DNA of 64,000 bases from Methanoregula formicica SMSP (GCF_000327485.1 NC_019943.1:558001-622000); one strand, 5' to 3'. Shown: positions 33,643 to 43,250, numbered from the stretch's first letter. Numbers and translations: made by a program. The notes: a model not told the origin generated them from the letters alone.

Positions 33643-34590
33643 TTAGAAGAACTTCTTCCTCCACATGAACAGGCCGAGCAGCACCGAGATCATGACAGAG
33701 AACATGAAGATGATCTCAAACGCAAGCGGGACTCCGGAGAGCGGGAGATCGGCCACATTCATGCCGTAGAAACTGGCAATCATCGTCGGGATGGCGATGA
33801 TGATCGTGATGGAAGCAAGGAACTTCATCACGATCCCGAGGTTGTTCGAGATGATGGTGGCAAAGGCCTGCGTCATGCCATTTAAGATGTGCAGGTAGAT
33901 CTGCGACATCTCCATGGCCTGCTTGTTCTCGATGATGACGTCTTCAAGGAACTCGGCGTCATCCTCGTACATCTTCAGGGGCTTGGTGCGCAGGATCCGT
34001 TCGAGCACGGCCTCGTTGGACTTGAGCGATGTCGAGAAGTAGATGAGGCTCTTTTCCAGTTCCATCATCTGGAAGAGCTCCTCGTTCTTCATCGAGCGGT
34101 GGAGCTCAACTTCGATCCGGGAGATGGTACGCTCGATCTGGCGCAGGTGGTGCAGGTAGGCGGAGGCGTTCCGGTAGAAGATCTGGAAGAGGAACCGGGT
34201 CTTCTTGACCGTGTGGAAGTGGCGGACCTTGCCCGCGATGAAGTCGTCGAGTACCGGAGTCTGGCGGCTGCACACCGTGACGATCAGCTTCTCGGAGATG
34301 ACAATACCGAGCGGAAGGGTGGTCAGGGTCTGGATCCCTGCTACCTCCGTCACCATGGGCACGTCGAGCACAACGAGGACCACGCCGTCCTCGGCATCGA
34401 TGCGCGGCCGTTCTTCCTCATCGAGCGCAGCGCGGAGGAACTCCGGCGGGAGGCTGCAGGAGGAGGCGATTTCCGTCAGCTCCGCATCTGTGGGGGCGGT
34501 CATGCGGACCCATGCACCCTCGCAGGGAGTGTCGATGAGATCCGTAATGGCCGGTTCGATATCTTTCCGGGAACGGTAGATCTGGATCAT
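33643..34590 (-). CDS. corA: CorA-type magnesium/divalent cation channel
   Basis: The 315-residue product has a large N-terminal cytoplasmic domain, a long coiled-coil helix (ERTISRIEVELHRSMKNEELFQMMELEKSLIYF) and two C-terminal membrane helices with the family signature YGMNVADLPLSG between them (GMN forms the selectivity filter in the pentamer). The basic end WRKKFF is typical. It takes up Mg or other divalent metals such as Co or Ni down the membrane potential. Single gene with a clear upstream gap. Confidence 0.92.
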   Translation of the reverse strand: MIQIYRSRKDIEPAITDLIDTPCEGAWVRMTAPTDAELTEIASSCSLPPEFLRAALDEEERPRIDAEDGVVLVVLDVPMVTEVAGIQTLTTLPLGIVISEKLIVTVCSRQTPVLDDFIAGKVRHFHTVKKTRFLFQIFYRNASAYLHHLRQIERTISRIEVELHRSMKNEELFQMMELEKSLIYFSTSLKSNEAVLERILRTKPLKMYEDDAEFLEDVIIENKQAMEMSQIYLHILNGMTQAFATIISNNLGIVMKFLASITIIIAIPTMIASFYGMNVADLPLSGVPLAFEIIFMFSVMISVLLGLFMWRKKFF

Positions 34591-34699
34591 CGCAACACCA
34601 CCACCTGCCCGGGCCGGGCCGGAGAATATGATCAGCTAATGGTATCCGCTCTGGTTTATAAGCCTGCGTTCCGTATCCGGGCGGGAGGGAAAAACTGGT

Positions 34700-34954
34700 T
34701 CAGGGGTCTTTCCGGATCAGGAGCATTGCCCAGAGCATCGAAGCGCCGGCAGCGAGGAATACCAGCGCGTCCAGTTCTTCCGGCACTGCCAGCGAGAAGA
34801 TACGGGTGCAGTTGAAGAGGACAAAAAGGGTGAATGTGAGGGCGATGAACCAGCCGTAAGCCTTCTTCTTCTGTACGGCAATCCGGACCGCTGTCAGTGC
34901 AACGAATGCCTCGGCAGAGGATGCGATGAGCTGGATTACCCCTGAGATGTCCAT
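34700..34954 (-). CDS. small membrane protein of the MDISG type (paralogue 1)
   Basis: The 84-residue product starts MDISGVIQLIASSAEAFVAL, with three hydrophobic helices separated by KKKAYGWFI and an RIFSLAVPEELDALVFL stretch. It is a paralogue of the next gene, with about half of the residues the same. A DNA copy of the start region (CCATGGTA just upstream) is seen in both. Function unknown. Confidence 0.7.
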   Translation of the reverse strand: MDISGVIQLIASSAEAFVALTAVRIAVQKKKAYGWFIALTFTLFVLFNCTRIFSLAVPEELDALVFLAAGASMLWAMLLIRKDP

Positions 34955-35003
34955 GGTATGCAGGTGGTGCGGTGTCGCTGATAAATTTGAAAGGCTGTCC
35001 CGT

Positions 35004-35258
35004 CTACTGTGACTTCCATAGGAGCCACACGGCGCCGACCATCGAGATGCAGGCAATGAGGAGCACCAGCGCGTGCAGCTCGGCTGACATATCCAGCGCA
35101 AAGATACGGGCAAGGTCGAAGACAACGAAGAGGGCAAACGTAATGCCGATAAACCAGCCGTAGAGTTTCTTCTTCTGTATGGCGATCAGGAATGCAATCA
35201 GGGCAACAGCCACTTCTGCAAGCGTTGCGACAAGCTGGATGGTTCCGGAGATGTCCAT
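35004..35258 (-). CDS. small membrane protein of the MDISG type (paralogue 2)
   Basis: The 84-residue product starts MDISGTIQLVATLAEVAVAL and has the same length and helix pattern as its neighbour at 34700-34954, including KKKLYGWFIGITFALFVVFD and RIFALDMSAELHALVLL. The two are tandem duplicates separated by 49 bases. Three helices with a conserved cytoplasmic KKK-x-YGWF loop suggest a small oligomeric membrane protein. No known family recognised. Confidence 0.7.
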   Translation of the reverse strand: MDISGTIQLVATLAEVAVALIAFLIAIQKKKLYGWFIGITFALFVVFDLARIFALDMSAELHALVLLIACISMVGAVWLLWKSQ

Positions 35259-35322
35259 GGTACGTTGGTATTTTCAGCCCTGCTGATAAACCATGCGAAA
35301 AAAACCGGGGAAACGGGGAGGA

Positions 35323-35817
35323 TCAGAGGTGGCAGCGCCCGCCGCCCCTCTTTTTGAAGAACTGCTGGTGGTACTCCTCGGCGCGGTAAAACGGCCCGGC
35401 CGGCTGGATAGCGGTCATGATGCTGCGCGATCCATACCTCCCGGAGAGCTCGATGTCGAGTTTTGACCGCCGTGCAATGGTTCCCTGCTCAGCATCGTGG
35501 AAGAAGATCACCGAGCGGTAGTTCGGCCCGATGTCCGGTCCCTGACGGTTGAACTGGGTCGGGTCGTGGACAGACCAGAAAACATCCAGCAGCTTCTCGT
35601 AGCTGACGCGGGCGGGGTCGTACGTCAGCTGCACAACCTCGGCATGGCCGGTCTCACCGGTGCAGACCTGCTCATATGTCGGGCTTTCAACAAATCCGCC
35701 CATGTACCCGACAGCGGTAGTGATCACACCGTTGATTGTACGGAACGCCTCCTCCACGCCCCAGAAACAGCCGGCCCCAAAGGTAGCAAGCTTACGGGTA
35801 CTTTCTGTCCCAGCCAT
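35323..35817 (-). CDS. msrA: peptide methionine sulfoxide reductase MsrA
   Basis: The 164-residue product has the MsrA active site [13 protein letters not shown] (catalytic Cys about residue 17), [46 protein letters not shown] and [16 protein letters not shown] with a possible resolving Cys near the end. It repairs S-methionine sulfoxide in oxidised proteins, useful to an anaerobe under oxygen shock. Divergent from the PspC-domain gene. Confidence 0.93.
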   Translation of the reverse strand: MAGTESTRKLATFGAGCFWGVEEAFRTINGVITTAVGYMGGFVESPTYEQVCTGETGHAEVVQLTYDPARVSYEKLLDVFWSVHDPTQFNRQGPDIGPNYRSVIFFHDAEQGTIARRSKLDIELSGRYGSRSIMTAIQPAGPFYRAEEYHQQFFKKRGGGRCHL

Positions 35818-35887
35818 ACCGGTCTATTCTCTTTCTTGGCGTCCATCAGATAAACCTCTCGGTTGTTACTGCCCGCAGAATGGTCGC

Positions 35888-36055
35888 ATGATTGCCGGGG
35901 TCTGCGCCGGGATCGGGAACCATCTCGACACCGATCCCACGGTCATCCGCCTCATCTGGGCCGCGCTCACGCTCCTCTCCCTGGGCACCGGCATCATCGT
36001 TTACCTCGCTGCATGGGTCCTTATTCCCGAAGAGCCTGGCGGCGAGACCCCATAA
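35888..36055 (+). CDS. PspC-domain small membrane protein
   Basis: The 55-residue product MIAGVCAGIGNHLDTDPTVIR... carries the PspC core: glycine-rich N-terminus, D-x-D-P-T-V-I-R-L-I-W, then one long hydrophobic hairpin and WVLIPEEP. PspC domains are linked to membrane-stress responses (phage shock proteins) in bacteria. The ATG at 35888 begins exactly at the domain; no good start is seen further upstream, although the reading frame is open there (QNGR precedes the Met). Confidence 0.75.
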   Translation: MIAGVCAGIGNHLDTDPTVIRLIWAALTLLSLGTGIIVYLAAWVLIPEEPGGETP

Positions 36056-36095
36056 TTCATCATTCATCAGGACAAACCTGTCCTGAAGCGCCGGA

Positions 36096-37199
36096 ATGAA
36101 GATCCTCTTTGTGGTCTGCGGGGAGGGGCTGGGGCATGCGTCCCGGTGCCTCCACCTCGGGCATTTTATGGAAGAGCAGGGACATGCAGTCCACTATGCG
36201 GGGTACGGCAAGTCCTACACCTTCATGAACCAGCACGGGTGCTCGGTGCTCCACCGCGTCAGCCGCGAGGTCTGCCTCCAGGGCAAGGGAGGGTTCTTCA
36301 GCATGAAACGCACTCTCTGGCACTCGAAGTTCCTCCTCCTCGACCTTCTCCGGTCGGCGGGCCGCGTCTTCCTCCTCATCCGCGAGTACCAGTACGACTG
36401 CGTTGTCTTCGACACGATGTACGGCGGGGTGCTCGCGGCACGGTTGCAGGGCGTGCCGGTGGTCTTCATCACCAACCAGAACCACTTCTGCGGGCTGAAC
36501 GGGAAGACGAACCCGCTCTGGCGGCTCCTCTCCCGCCTCGTCCGCGGGTACCTGCGTCTTGCTAAAAAAGTCATCATCCCTGACTTTCCCCCGCCGAACA
36601 CGATCAGCCAGTACAATATCCGGATCCCCGGCGCAGAAACGAAGCGGTACCGGTATACCGGCCCGTTCTACATGCTGGACCCGGGCCAGTACGTCCACGA
36701 ACAGAAGACCATCTTTGCCAGTTTCGGCGGGGAACCCTACAAGCTCCCGATGTACCTGATGCTTCGCGAAGTTGCCGGCCGGCACCGGGACGAGACCTTC
36801 GATGTTTTCTCCACAACCCCGGGGCTCCCTGAATCGTCCGGCAACTTCTTCACCCACGGTTATGTCAAAAACCTGTACGAGCACATGGCCGCAGCAAAAG
36901 TCGCGATCGTCCACGGCGGCCTGACAACGCTCCACGAGACCCTGAGTTTTGGAAAACCGGTCCTGATCATCCTGGACCCAAAGCATCCCGAGCAGCAGAA
37001 CAATGCACAGAAAATCGTGGAGATGGGGGCGGGGGTCTCCATTGATGGAAGGAGCCTCACGCCGGAAACTCTGGAAGAGAAACTTGCCGAGACCATGAAG
37101 ATTCCGCCGCAGCCCTTCCGGGCAACCAAGGGCCCTGCGAACGGCCGGGAGAAGGCTATGGAGATCATCCTTGCTGTTGCCGGGCGCAGGCAATGTTAA
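36096..37199 (+). CDS. glycosyltransferase, GT28/UGT-like
   Basis: The 367-residue product begins MKILFVVCGEGLGHASRCLHL with the glycine loop found in MurG- and UGT-type (GT-B) enzymes, and has VIVHGGLTTLHETLSFGKPVLIIL at about 270-295, the nucleotide-sugar site of that fold (HGG...E). ANAQKIVEMGAG follows, as in the family. It should move a sugar from a UDP-sugar to a lipid or glycan. It starts 41 bases after the PspC gene on the same strand, so they may be co-transcribed; no other glycan genes are next to it. Confidence 0.8.
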   Translation: MKILFVVCGEGLGHASRCLHLGHFMEEQGHAVHYAGYGKSYTFMNQHGCSVLHRVSREVCLQGKGGFFSMKRTLWHSKFLLLDLLRSAGRVFLLIREYQYDCVVFDTMYGGVLAARLQGVPVVFITNQNHFCGLNGKTNPLWRLLSRLVRGYLRLAKKVIIPDFPPPNTISQYNIRIPGAETKRYRYTGPFYMLDPGQYVHEQKTIFASFGGEPYKLPMYLMLREVAGRHRDETFDVFSTTPGLPESSGNFFTHGYVKNLYEHMAAAKVAIVHGGLTTLHETLSFGKPVLIILDPKHPEQQNNAQKIVEMGAGVSIDGRSLTPETLEEKLAETMKIPPQPFRATKGPANGREKAMEIILAVAGRRQC

Positions 37200-37233
37200 T
37201 TCTGCAATAGATCCTAATCCATTCTTTAGTCCT

Positions 37234-37575
37234 ATGACAGTACCCGGGCCCATCACCACGGTAAAAGCCGCAGGCGAGTTCCGCGTCTGCCCGTCCTGCG
37301 GGTACGAGCTGGGATTCCATACCTCGTTCCTTGGCACGAACGCCGACAAGGACAACCCCGTCAAGTCCACCCGCGAGGTGTACCGCGTCATCCTCATCTG
37401 CCCGGAGTGTGGCGCCCGTTTCGATGTCGGCTGGCGGGTCTCGTTTTCTGAGATGGAGAGCAAGTTTGTAAGGGCACCGGTCAAACCCGTGCAGGCCCCG
37501 GCCTCTTCCCCGCAGGTTACGATAATCACGAGTCCCCCCGCTCTCCCGTCCCATGACCCGAAAAACCCGGAATAA
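37234..37575 (+). CDS. zinc-ribbon protein
   Basis: The 113-residue product has two Cys pairs, CPSCG at about residue 18 and CPECG at about 55, spaced as in a zinc ribbon, with DVGWRVSFSEMESKF after the second knuckle, then a Pro/Ser-rich flexible tail. It lacks membrane segments. It may bind nucleic acid or a protein partner. The start ATG at 37234 lies 35 bases after the glycosyltransferase, and 46 bases separate it from NreA, so co-transcription is possible. Confidence 0.7.
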   Translation: MTVPGPITTVKAAGEFRVCPSCGYELGFHTSFLGTNADKDNPVKSTREVYRVILICPECGARFDVGWRVSFSEMESKFVRAPVKPVQAPASSPQVTIITSPPALPSHDPKNPE

Positions 37576-37620
37576 TTCTCCTTCTGGTCCAGTCTTTCAT
37601 CAAGAGGTGTGAGTACAGCG

Positions 37621-38778
37621 ATGATCCGGTGTGCCGAGTGCAAGGGAAAAGGCCTCTGCGGGCTCCCCCGCTGCCCCATCGTGAGCCGTTTCCATGCGCA
37701 GGCAGCTGCGCTTGCAAAGCCCTCGGCAAGCTACCAGGGCAGCTCCCCGTCGGTCTTCATCGGGAGCTTCGGGTATCCCGATGTGCGGGGCGGGCCGCTG
37801 ATGGTCGATGACTCGGACAACCCTCCCGACTGGCTGAAGAGAAGCCTCGGCATGGACGAGATCGTGGGAATCCGGGCACGCACGCTCCGCGGGAGCTCGG
37901 CCCTCACTTCTGTTGCCGGGGACCTGCAGGAGATCGCGCTCTCCTCCGTGCCGCTGGATGTGGACGTATCCTTCGAACGCCCGGTCTCGTTCTCGCTCAC
38001 CTTCGACGGGACCATGGCGCCGGTCGGGATGATCGGCTCCGTGAAAACCATGGACGTGATCGGCAGCGCAAGGGTAGAACGGGTGGTTGACCGGATCACC
38101 TCTGATACGGATCTTCCCGCAACCGAAGCCTGCGTTGCGCTAACAAATGAATCCGTTGACGTGTACCAGGTCTCGAAGCTGATGACCGCGGGGCTCCTTG
38201 GGAAGCGGCGGCGGTTCGTTCCCACGCGCTGGGCCATCACGGCGGTCGACGACACGGTCTCGACTAACCTGAAAAAGGAGATCGCCCGTAACGCCCCGAT
38301 TGAGGAGATCCTCCTCTTCTCCGCAGAGGTCTTCGGCAACCGCATCGCCTGCATCCTCGTGCCGGGCGACTGGCGGTACGAGATGGTCGAGGTCTGGGGG
38401 GCGCACACGCTCTGGGGCGGGGAAGAGGAGATGATCGTGCAGGACCGCGAAGGGATGAAAAAACAGGGCTACTCCCCCATCACAGGCGCGTATTACTCGG
38501 CCCGGCTCGCAGTCTGCGAGTACCTGGACCGCATCCGGCGGTGTGCCCGCGTCATTGTTGTCCGGAGCGTCTCGAACGAGTACTGGGCGCCGCTTGGGAC
38601 TTGGGTCATCCGGGAGGCAACACGGAAGGCGATGGCTGCCCCGCCGCTGGCATTCCCGACGCTCGATGCCGCGGTAGCTCACACGGTCTCCGTGATCGGC
38701 TCCGACAGCTGGGTGCGCCACAGCACGCTGATCCCCGAACTGCGGACACAGCGGACGCTGGGGCAGTTTTTTTCGTAA
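37621..38778 (+). CDS. nreA: archaeal DNA repair protein NreA
   Basis: The 385-residue product has the N-terminal zinc motif CAECKGKGLCGLPRCPI, a middle region with SPSVFIGSFGYPDVRGGPL and SLGMDEIVGIRARTLRGSS, and a C-terminal PCNA-interacting peptide QRTLGQFFS (QxxLxxFF). This set identifies Nre proteins, which in Haloferax and Archaeoglobus act in DNA repair and bind PCNA. Start ATG 37621 (GTG at 37609 also possible). It converges on the DNA ligase gene, with a hairpin repeat in between. Confidence 0.9.
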   Translation: MIRCAECKGKGLCGLPRCPIVSRFHAQAAALAKPSASYQGSSPSVFIGSFGYPDVRGGPLMVDDSDNPPDWLKRSLGMDEIVGIRARTLRGSSALTSVAGDLQEIALSSVPLDVDVSFERPVSFSLTFDGTMAPVGMIGSVKTMDVIGSARVERVVDRITSDTDLPATEACVALTNESVDVYQVSKLMTAGLLGKRRRFVPTRWAITAVDDTVSTNLKKEIARNAPIEEILLFSAEVFGNRIACILVPGDWRYEMVEVWGAHTLWGGEEEMIVQDREGMKKQGYSPITGAYYSARLAVCEYLDRIRRCARVIVVRSVSNEYWAPLGTWVIREATRKAMAAPPLAFPTLDAAVAHTVSVIGSDSWVRHSTLIPELRTQRTLGQFFS

Positions 38779-38807
38779 TGCCGAACCCCGTTAGGAGTGA
38801 GGCACGA

Positions 38808-38900
38808 GAAGAAACCAAAGGTTTCTTCGAGTTGCAAACGATTCGAGGAACCACGAGAAGAGTAAGGATTCCGAAAGAAATTCTTCAATTCTTTTCGTAA
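38808..38900. repeat. hairpin repeat between nreA and lig
   Basis: Perfect hairpin at 38808-38828 (GAAGAAACC and GGTTTCTTC around AAA) followed by further imperfect inverted repeats (CGAGGAACC...GGATTCC, and CGAAAGAAATT with AATTCTTTTCG) up to about 38900, overlapping the final codons of lig. Same family as those at 32365 and 33533. Convergent gene ends suggest a bidirectional terminator. Confidence 0.7.
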
Positions 38901-40540
38901 GCCTGCGCCGTGTTCACCTGCCGCTGGTACCGGGCCCGGATGCTCTCGATAGTCTCGATGTCAGCGATATCCTTGTCGTCCCGGATCCGGATAAACCGGG
39001 GGAAGCGGAGGGCAAACCCTGCCTCGTAATTCACGCTCGCCTGCAGTTCCGCGTATCCGACTTCGAAGACGAGCGTGGGCTCGAACGTGACCTCTTTTCC
39101 TGCCTTCCGTTCAACAGTGTCCTTGAGGAGGTCGTACACCTCTGCGAGCTGCTCATCCGAGAATCCCGTGGCAACCCTGCTTAAAGGGAGAAGTTTTCCC
39201 TGGTTCTGGCAGGCAACAAGGAACGAGCCGAAGACATGGGCGCGCTTCCCCTCGCCCCACTCGGCGCCGATCACCGCAAGGTCGAGCGTGTCCACTTCGG
39301 GCTTGATCTTGATCCAGTTCTTTCCCCGCTGGCCTGGCGTATAGGGCGATGACGGCACCTTGATCATGATCCCCTCGTGGCCTGCGGCAAGGGCATCGTT
39401 GTACGTCTTCTCGATGATTTCCTGACTGCTGCTGACGGTCTGCGGGGCGATAGACATCTTCATAACACTCTCCAGCTTCTTCCGGCGCTCGGAGAACGGG
39501 AGGTCAATGAGGGTCTCTCCGTCAAGGTACAGGATATCGAAGACGTTTGGCACCATCTCGATCTTCTCCTGTGCCTCTGCGACATCGTGCCTGCGCCGGA
39601 ACCTGCGGAGCACGGACTGGAACGGCATCGGCCTTCCGTCCTTGATCGCAATAACCTCGCCGTCCAGGATCACGTCGTGGTCGGTTGCGCCCATCAGTTG
39701 TCCGATGACGTCCGGGAGCGCCGCAGTCACGTCCTCAAGCCTCCGTGAGTAGAGCCGGGCCCAGTTGCCTTTCTTATGGAACTGGAAGCGGGAGCCATCG
39801 TACTTGAACTCCGCCGCGATCTCGCCATGCTCTTCGATCATGCCGGCAATGGATCCGGCTTGAGCAAGCATCATCCGTACCGGATGGAAGAGCGTGATCT
39901 TCACGTCCTCCAGCGCAGCGGCCCCGGTCTTTGCAAGCCTGGCCACCTCGCCCATGTCATTGAGCGCCTGCTGGGCATGCTCCACAAGAGAGGAGTCGAC
40001 CCCGAAGGCTTTTGCCACGGCCTCCCGCACGCTTCCCTCCCCTACGCCGATCCGCAGCTCTTCGAGCATGATCCGGGCAAGGTACCGTCCTTCGATCGGG
40101 AGGGCATTTGCGAGCAGGCGCCGCACCAAAAGTCCTTTCTCCCGCTGTGATTTCTTTCCTTCCGTGTCGGCGATGGCTATCAGTTCGTTGTACACCTGCA
40201 CGAGTTCGAGATCCTCGTGGAAGAAGGTGGTCTGGGACTTGAGTTCAAGGAGTTCCTCGACTGCCGTACCGACATCGCCGGTTGCATTGATCTTGTCGAT
40301 CACCTGCTCCTTTTTCACCCCGGCAACATACCCGACTGCTTCGTACAGAAGATTCGGGCCGATGCCAAGCTTCCTGCTGCTCCAGTCCGCGAAGATCCGC
40401 CCCATCACGAACCGGACAAAGACCGGCAGCTCCTCATCGGTCAGTCCGGGGAGCACCTGGCTGATGATCGCGATCATGTCGAGCCGGCCGGAGGTCTTCT
40501 CCAGCTGCCCGCAGGTCTGTGCAAAATCCTGGAAGCGCAT
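38885..40540 (-). CDS. lig: ATP-dependent DNA ligase
   Basis: The 551-residue product begins [21 protein letters not shown] with the N-terminal DNA-binding domain, has the adenylation motif [12 protein letters not shown] with the nucleotide-accepting Lys246, DGEVIAI, the motif [31 protein letters not shown], and the OB-fold end with [23 protein letters not shown]. It seals nicks in replication and repair. Length and domain order match archaeal ligase I. Longer in-frame extension upstream not used. In one direction with the MBL hydrolase gene. Confidence 0.95.
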   Translation of the reverse strand: MRFQDFAQTCGQLEKTSGRLDMIAIISQVLPGLTDEELPVFVRFVMGRIFADWSSRKLGIGPNLLYEAVGYVAGVKKEQVIDKINATGDVGTAVEELLELKSQTTFFHEDLELVQVYNELIAIADTEGKKSQREKGLLVRRLLANALPIEGRYLARIMLEELRIGVGEGSVREAVAKAFGVDSSLVEHAQQALNDMGEVARLAKTGAAALEDVKITLFHPVRMMLAQAGSIAGMIEEHGEIAAEFKYDGSRFQFHKKGNWARLYSRRLEDVTAALPDVIGQLMGATDHDVILDGEVIAIKDGRPMPFQSVLRRFRRRHDVAEAQEKIEMVPNVFDILYLDGETLIDLPFSERRKKLESVMKMSIAPQTVSSSQEIIEKTYNDALAAGHEGIMIKVPSSPYTPGQRGKNWIKIKPEVDTLDLAVIGAEWGEGKRAHVFGSFLVACQNQGKLLPLSRVATGFSDEQLAEVYDLLKDTVERKAGKEVTFEPTLVFEVGYAELQASVNYEAGFALRFPRFIRIRDDKDIADIETIESIRARYQRQVNTAQAYEKN

Positions 40541-40619
40541 GGCGGTGTTCCCTGCTGATCTTACATGGGTGGGGGGATGAACATAATCATTTCTTACCAT
40601 TGAGGACCCGGGGATCCGT

Positions 40620-41408
40620 TCAGAGCCGGATCTCCTGCGGGGTTTCAGGGCAGCTCCCGCATTGCGTTGCCACGACAACGTGTTCCTCCTCGAAAAAGAG
40701 GCCGAGACCGTCGCGGGCGGTGCCCCGTGCCTTCTCCGGAGTATTGTTGATCTCGCTCAAGTGCGCGAGGATGATGTGGGGCACGTCCTTCCCAAAACCG
40801 TGGAGGCATTCCGCTGCCGCCTGGTTGGAGAGATGGCCGTGTTTTGACCGGATCCGCCGCTTGAGTGATTCGGGATACGGCCCGTTTGCCAGCATCTCCG
40901 GGCAGTGGTTGCTCTCAAGCACGATCCCGTCGCAGGGCCGGAGCAGGGCGTGCATCTGCGGTGTCATGACCCCGGTGTCGGTGCAGTACCCGATCCGGCA
41001 GTCCCCCTCGGTCAGGATGAACCCGCAGGGCTCTGCCGCGTCATGGGAGGTGGCGAATGGCTCCACGGAGATGTCCCCGATGGTAAATCGCTCGTGGTAC
41101 CGGCAGGTATGGTGGACGAGCGGCTTTTTCGACACCTTCCGGAATCCCAGGAAATCCCGGAGCGTCCCTTCGGTTGCGTAGACCGGAACATCGAGTTTCC
41201 GTGCGGTCACGTCAAGCCCGCGGATATGGTCGCCGTGCTCGTGGGTGACGAGGATGGCGCTGATCCCTTCCGGGTCGAGACCGGCCATGGCCATGCGACG
41301 GAAGAGTTCCTTCGCGCTGAGACCCGCGTCGATCAAAAGGGTGGCGGATGAGCCTTCGATGATGGCACAGTTGCCTTTGCTCCCGCTGGCAAGCACAGTA
41401 CAACGCAT
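40620..41408 (-). CDS. MBL-fold metallohydrolase (YycJ/WalJ-like)
   Basis: The 262-residue product begins [19 protein letters not shown] and has the metal-binding signature [15 protein letters not shown], then [13 protein letters not shown] and [12 protein letters not shown]. This is the SGSKGN subfamily of metallo-beta-lactamase-fold enzymes that includes YycJ/WalJ, a nuclease-like protein. The upstream gap is 111 bases, and 79 bases separate it from the ligase gene, so a joint transcript for DNA processing is plausible. Activity is inferred only. Confidence 0.85.
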   Translation of the reverse strand: MRCTVLASGSKGNCAIIEGSSATLLIDAGLSAKELFRRMAMAGLDPEGISAILVTHEHGDHIRGLDVTARKLDVPVYATEGTLRDFLGFRKVSKKPLVHHTCRYHERFTIGDISVEPFATSHDAAEPCGFILTEGDCRIGYCTDTGVMTPQMHALLRPCDGIVLESNHCPEMLANGPYPESLKRRIRSKHGHLSNQAAAECLHGFGKDVPHIILAHLSEINNTPEKARGTARDGLGLFFEEEHVVVATQCGSCPETPQEIRL

Positions 41409-41520
41409 TACCCTAGTATTGGCCTTCTTCGTATTAGAGATTTGATTTGCGACAGTCCGGAACCGTTCGTGGCAGAAGTGCCCGCGAAGGGAATGCGGAC
41501 GGGAGAAGCGGGAAAAAAGA

Positions 41521-41706
41521 TTATTTCCGGGGTTTGAGGGTCTCGTATTCGGCAAGCACCGGCGCAATGGTTTTTGTGGATATGGAGCGGCGCACCAGTG
41601 TTGTGAGCTTTCGTGCATAGTGGATATGGGCAATCTGGAAGCTGACGATCAACCCGAAACAGAAGCAGGTGACCATGACCAGGGAATAACTCAGTATGTC
41701 TACCAT
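41521..41706 (-). CDS. small single-helix membrane protein
   Basis: The 61-residue product begins MVDILSYSLVMVTCFCFGLIV, with a single hydrophobic N-terminal helix and a cytoplasmic tail that is basic with HYARKLTTLVRRS. It is ten bases downstream of the next small gene (41717-41905), which has a comparable layout (helix first, basic/acidic tail). Probably one operon. Function unknown. Confidence 0.6.
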   Translation of the reverse strand: MVDILSYSLVMVTCFCFGLIVSFQIAHIHYARKLTTLVRRSISTKTIAPVLAEYETLKPRK

Positions 41707-41716
41707 GGTTCCCCTC

Positions 41717-41905
41717 TCACGACTCCCTCGCAAGCTCGTCCACGAGCGGGACGACCGAGTCCGCATCCGAACACTCCTTTGCAATAACGAGGAACCGTTT
41801 CGTGTAGTACATGACCAGCAGCTGGTACCCGAGTACCATTCCGATGGCAAACGTGATGACCCCGATACCGATATAGATCAAAAGGTCCGTGAACATATCC
41901 GCCAT
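41717..41905 (-). CDS. small single-helix membrane protein
   Basis: The 62-residue product MADMFTDLLIYIGIGVITFA... has a hydrophobic segment (residues 8-32) and a soluble tail (YYTKRFLVIAKECSDADSVV) ending DELARES. The tail length and layout resemble the neighbouring gene at 41521-41706, so I treat them as a pair. A TATA-like AT-rich stretch (GTTTATTTAAATAACTT-like composition around 41930-41950) lies upstream, shared with the transporter gene on the other strand. Confidence 0.6.
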   Translation of the reverse strand: MADMFTDLLIYIGIGVITFAIGMVLGYQLLVMYYTKRFLVIAKECSDADSVVPLVDELARES

Positions 41906-42042
41906 AGCATACCTTACTGACTGGTACAGTGAACAAACAGATAAATTTATTGAATACGTGCCCGACGGCGGATGGCAGGGCGGCTGGAAAGGTTAATCCC
42001 GTTCATCTCCTTTATTGTAGTAAACGCAAAGGATACTATCCT

Positions 42043-43185
42043 GTGACCCAGGCGACAGAAAAAATCCCCCCGCTCCCGCTCTCGTTCTCCCTCACGGAGC
42101 TTGCAGGATCGTTCGGGGACTTTGGGACCATCATCCCGCTCATCCTTGCCGTTGCGCTCGTCTCTGATGTTGACCCCCGCTACACCCTCCTCTTTTTTGG
42201 GATCTGGTTCATCCTCACCGGCCTGTATTACCGGCTGCCCATCCCGCTGGAACCGATGAAGGCGATCGCCGTCGTGGTCATTGCCGCAGGTGCGACCGGC
42301 GGGATCTCGGCCGGGGAGATCGCGGTTGCCGGCCTGGTCCTCGGCATCATCTTCCTCGTCCTTGGTTACGGTCGTTTCTTCGAGATCATCGAACAGTATG
42401 TGCCCCAGAGCGTTGTGCGAGGCATCCAGCTCGGCCTTGCCCTCCTCCTCTTCCGATCATCTGCCGGCTTCATTATCAAAGACCCCCTCTTTTTCGGGAT
42501 CGGGATCGCGGTCATTGTCGGCTTCCTCCTTCTGGTCCGGTTCCGGGGGATCCCCGACCTCTCCTCGATCTGTGTCATCGCCGTAGGCCTTGTCGGCGGC
42601 ATCATGCTCTTTGGCCTGCCCCCGGTCAGCCTGATCCCTGCACCACGGCTCGTGATCCCCCTCACCACGGATATCATCCCGGCCGTCTCGGAGCTCGTTC
42701 TTCCCCAGCTGGTCCTTACCATCGCAAACGCCATCCTTGCCACCTCGCTCCTGACAAAGGACCTGTTCGGGAGGGATGTGCCGCCGAAGAAATTCTCCAC
42801 CACTATTGGCCTGATGAACCTGACCACTGTCCCGTTTGGCGGATTCCCGATGTGCCATGGTGCCGGCGGGCTTGCGGGACAATACCGGTACGGCGCCCGG
42901 ACCGGCGGAGCGAATATCTACGCGGGTATCATCTTCATCGTGCTAGCTCTGTTCTTTACTTCGCCGCAGGTCCTCTCCCTTATCGCAGTCGGTGTGCTCG
43001 GCGCGTTGCTTGTCTTTGTCGGGATCGAGATGGGGCGCCACAGCCTGAAATCGGATTCTCTGGCTGTGACCGTGGTCATCGGCATCCTTGCGCTGGTCAG
43101 TTCGATGACGCTTGCCTTCATCGCGGGAATGATCCTCGCATACCTGCTGGCATGGCACGCGAAGAGGGCTGCACCGGCAAGCTGA
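42043..43185 (+). CDS. MOT1-type molybdate/sulfate transporter
   Basis: The 380-residue product (GTG start at 42043; an ATG at 41929 would add 38 residues that do not look like a protein) has about ten hydrophobic segments and two motifs: TELAGSFGDFGTIIPLILA near the N-terminus and GFPMCHGAGGLAGQYRYGARTG, both signatures of the MOT1 group of the SulP superfamily, which carries molybdate with high affinity in algae and plants. A molybdate role is supported by moeA and the modABC operon within 10 kb. It is separate from ABC-type uptake. Confidence 0.85.
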   Translation: MTQATEKIPPLPLSFSLTELAGSFGDFGTIIPLILAVALVSDVDPRYTLLFFGIWFILTGLYYRLPIPLEPMKAIAVVVIAAGATGGISAGEIAVAGLVLGIIFLVLGYGRFFEIIEQYVPQSVVRGIQLGLALLLFRSSAGFIIKDPLFFGIGIAVIVGFLLLVRFRGIPDLSSICVIAVGLVGGIMLFGLPPVSLIPAPRLVIPLTTDIIPAVSELVLPQLVLTIANAILATSLLTKDLFGRDVPPKKFSTTIGLMNLTTVPFGGFPMCHGAGGLAGQYRYGARTGGANIYAGIIFIVLALFFTSPQVLSLIAVGVLGALLVFVGIEMGRHSLKSDSLAVTVVIGILALVSSMTLAFIAGMILAYLLAWHAKRAAPAS

Positions 43186-43250
43186 AACGCCGGCCGGCCC
43201 GGCCCGGAGCGTAACCGTCTTCTTTCTTCGGATCGCATATCAGATCGTTC

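Noticed and set aside
36060-37679. 539-residue open frame on the minus strand
   Set aside because: It lies antisense to the glycosyltransferase, zinc-ribbon and nreA genes, all of which have clear motifs. High GC content makes long antisense frames common here.
32341-38900. CRISPR-like or tandem direct repeats
   Set aside because: The repeats are single hairpins with different arms and no regular spacers; no cas gene is in the window.
41929-42042. N-terminal extension of the MOT1-type transporter from the ATG at 41929
   Set aside because: The 38 extra residues are not hydrophobic and overlap the promoter region of the divergent small gene; family members start near the GTG at 42043.
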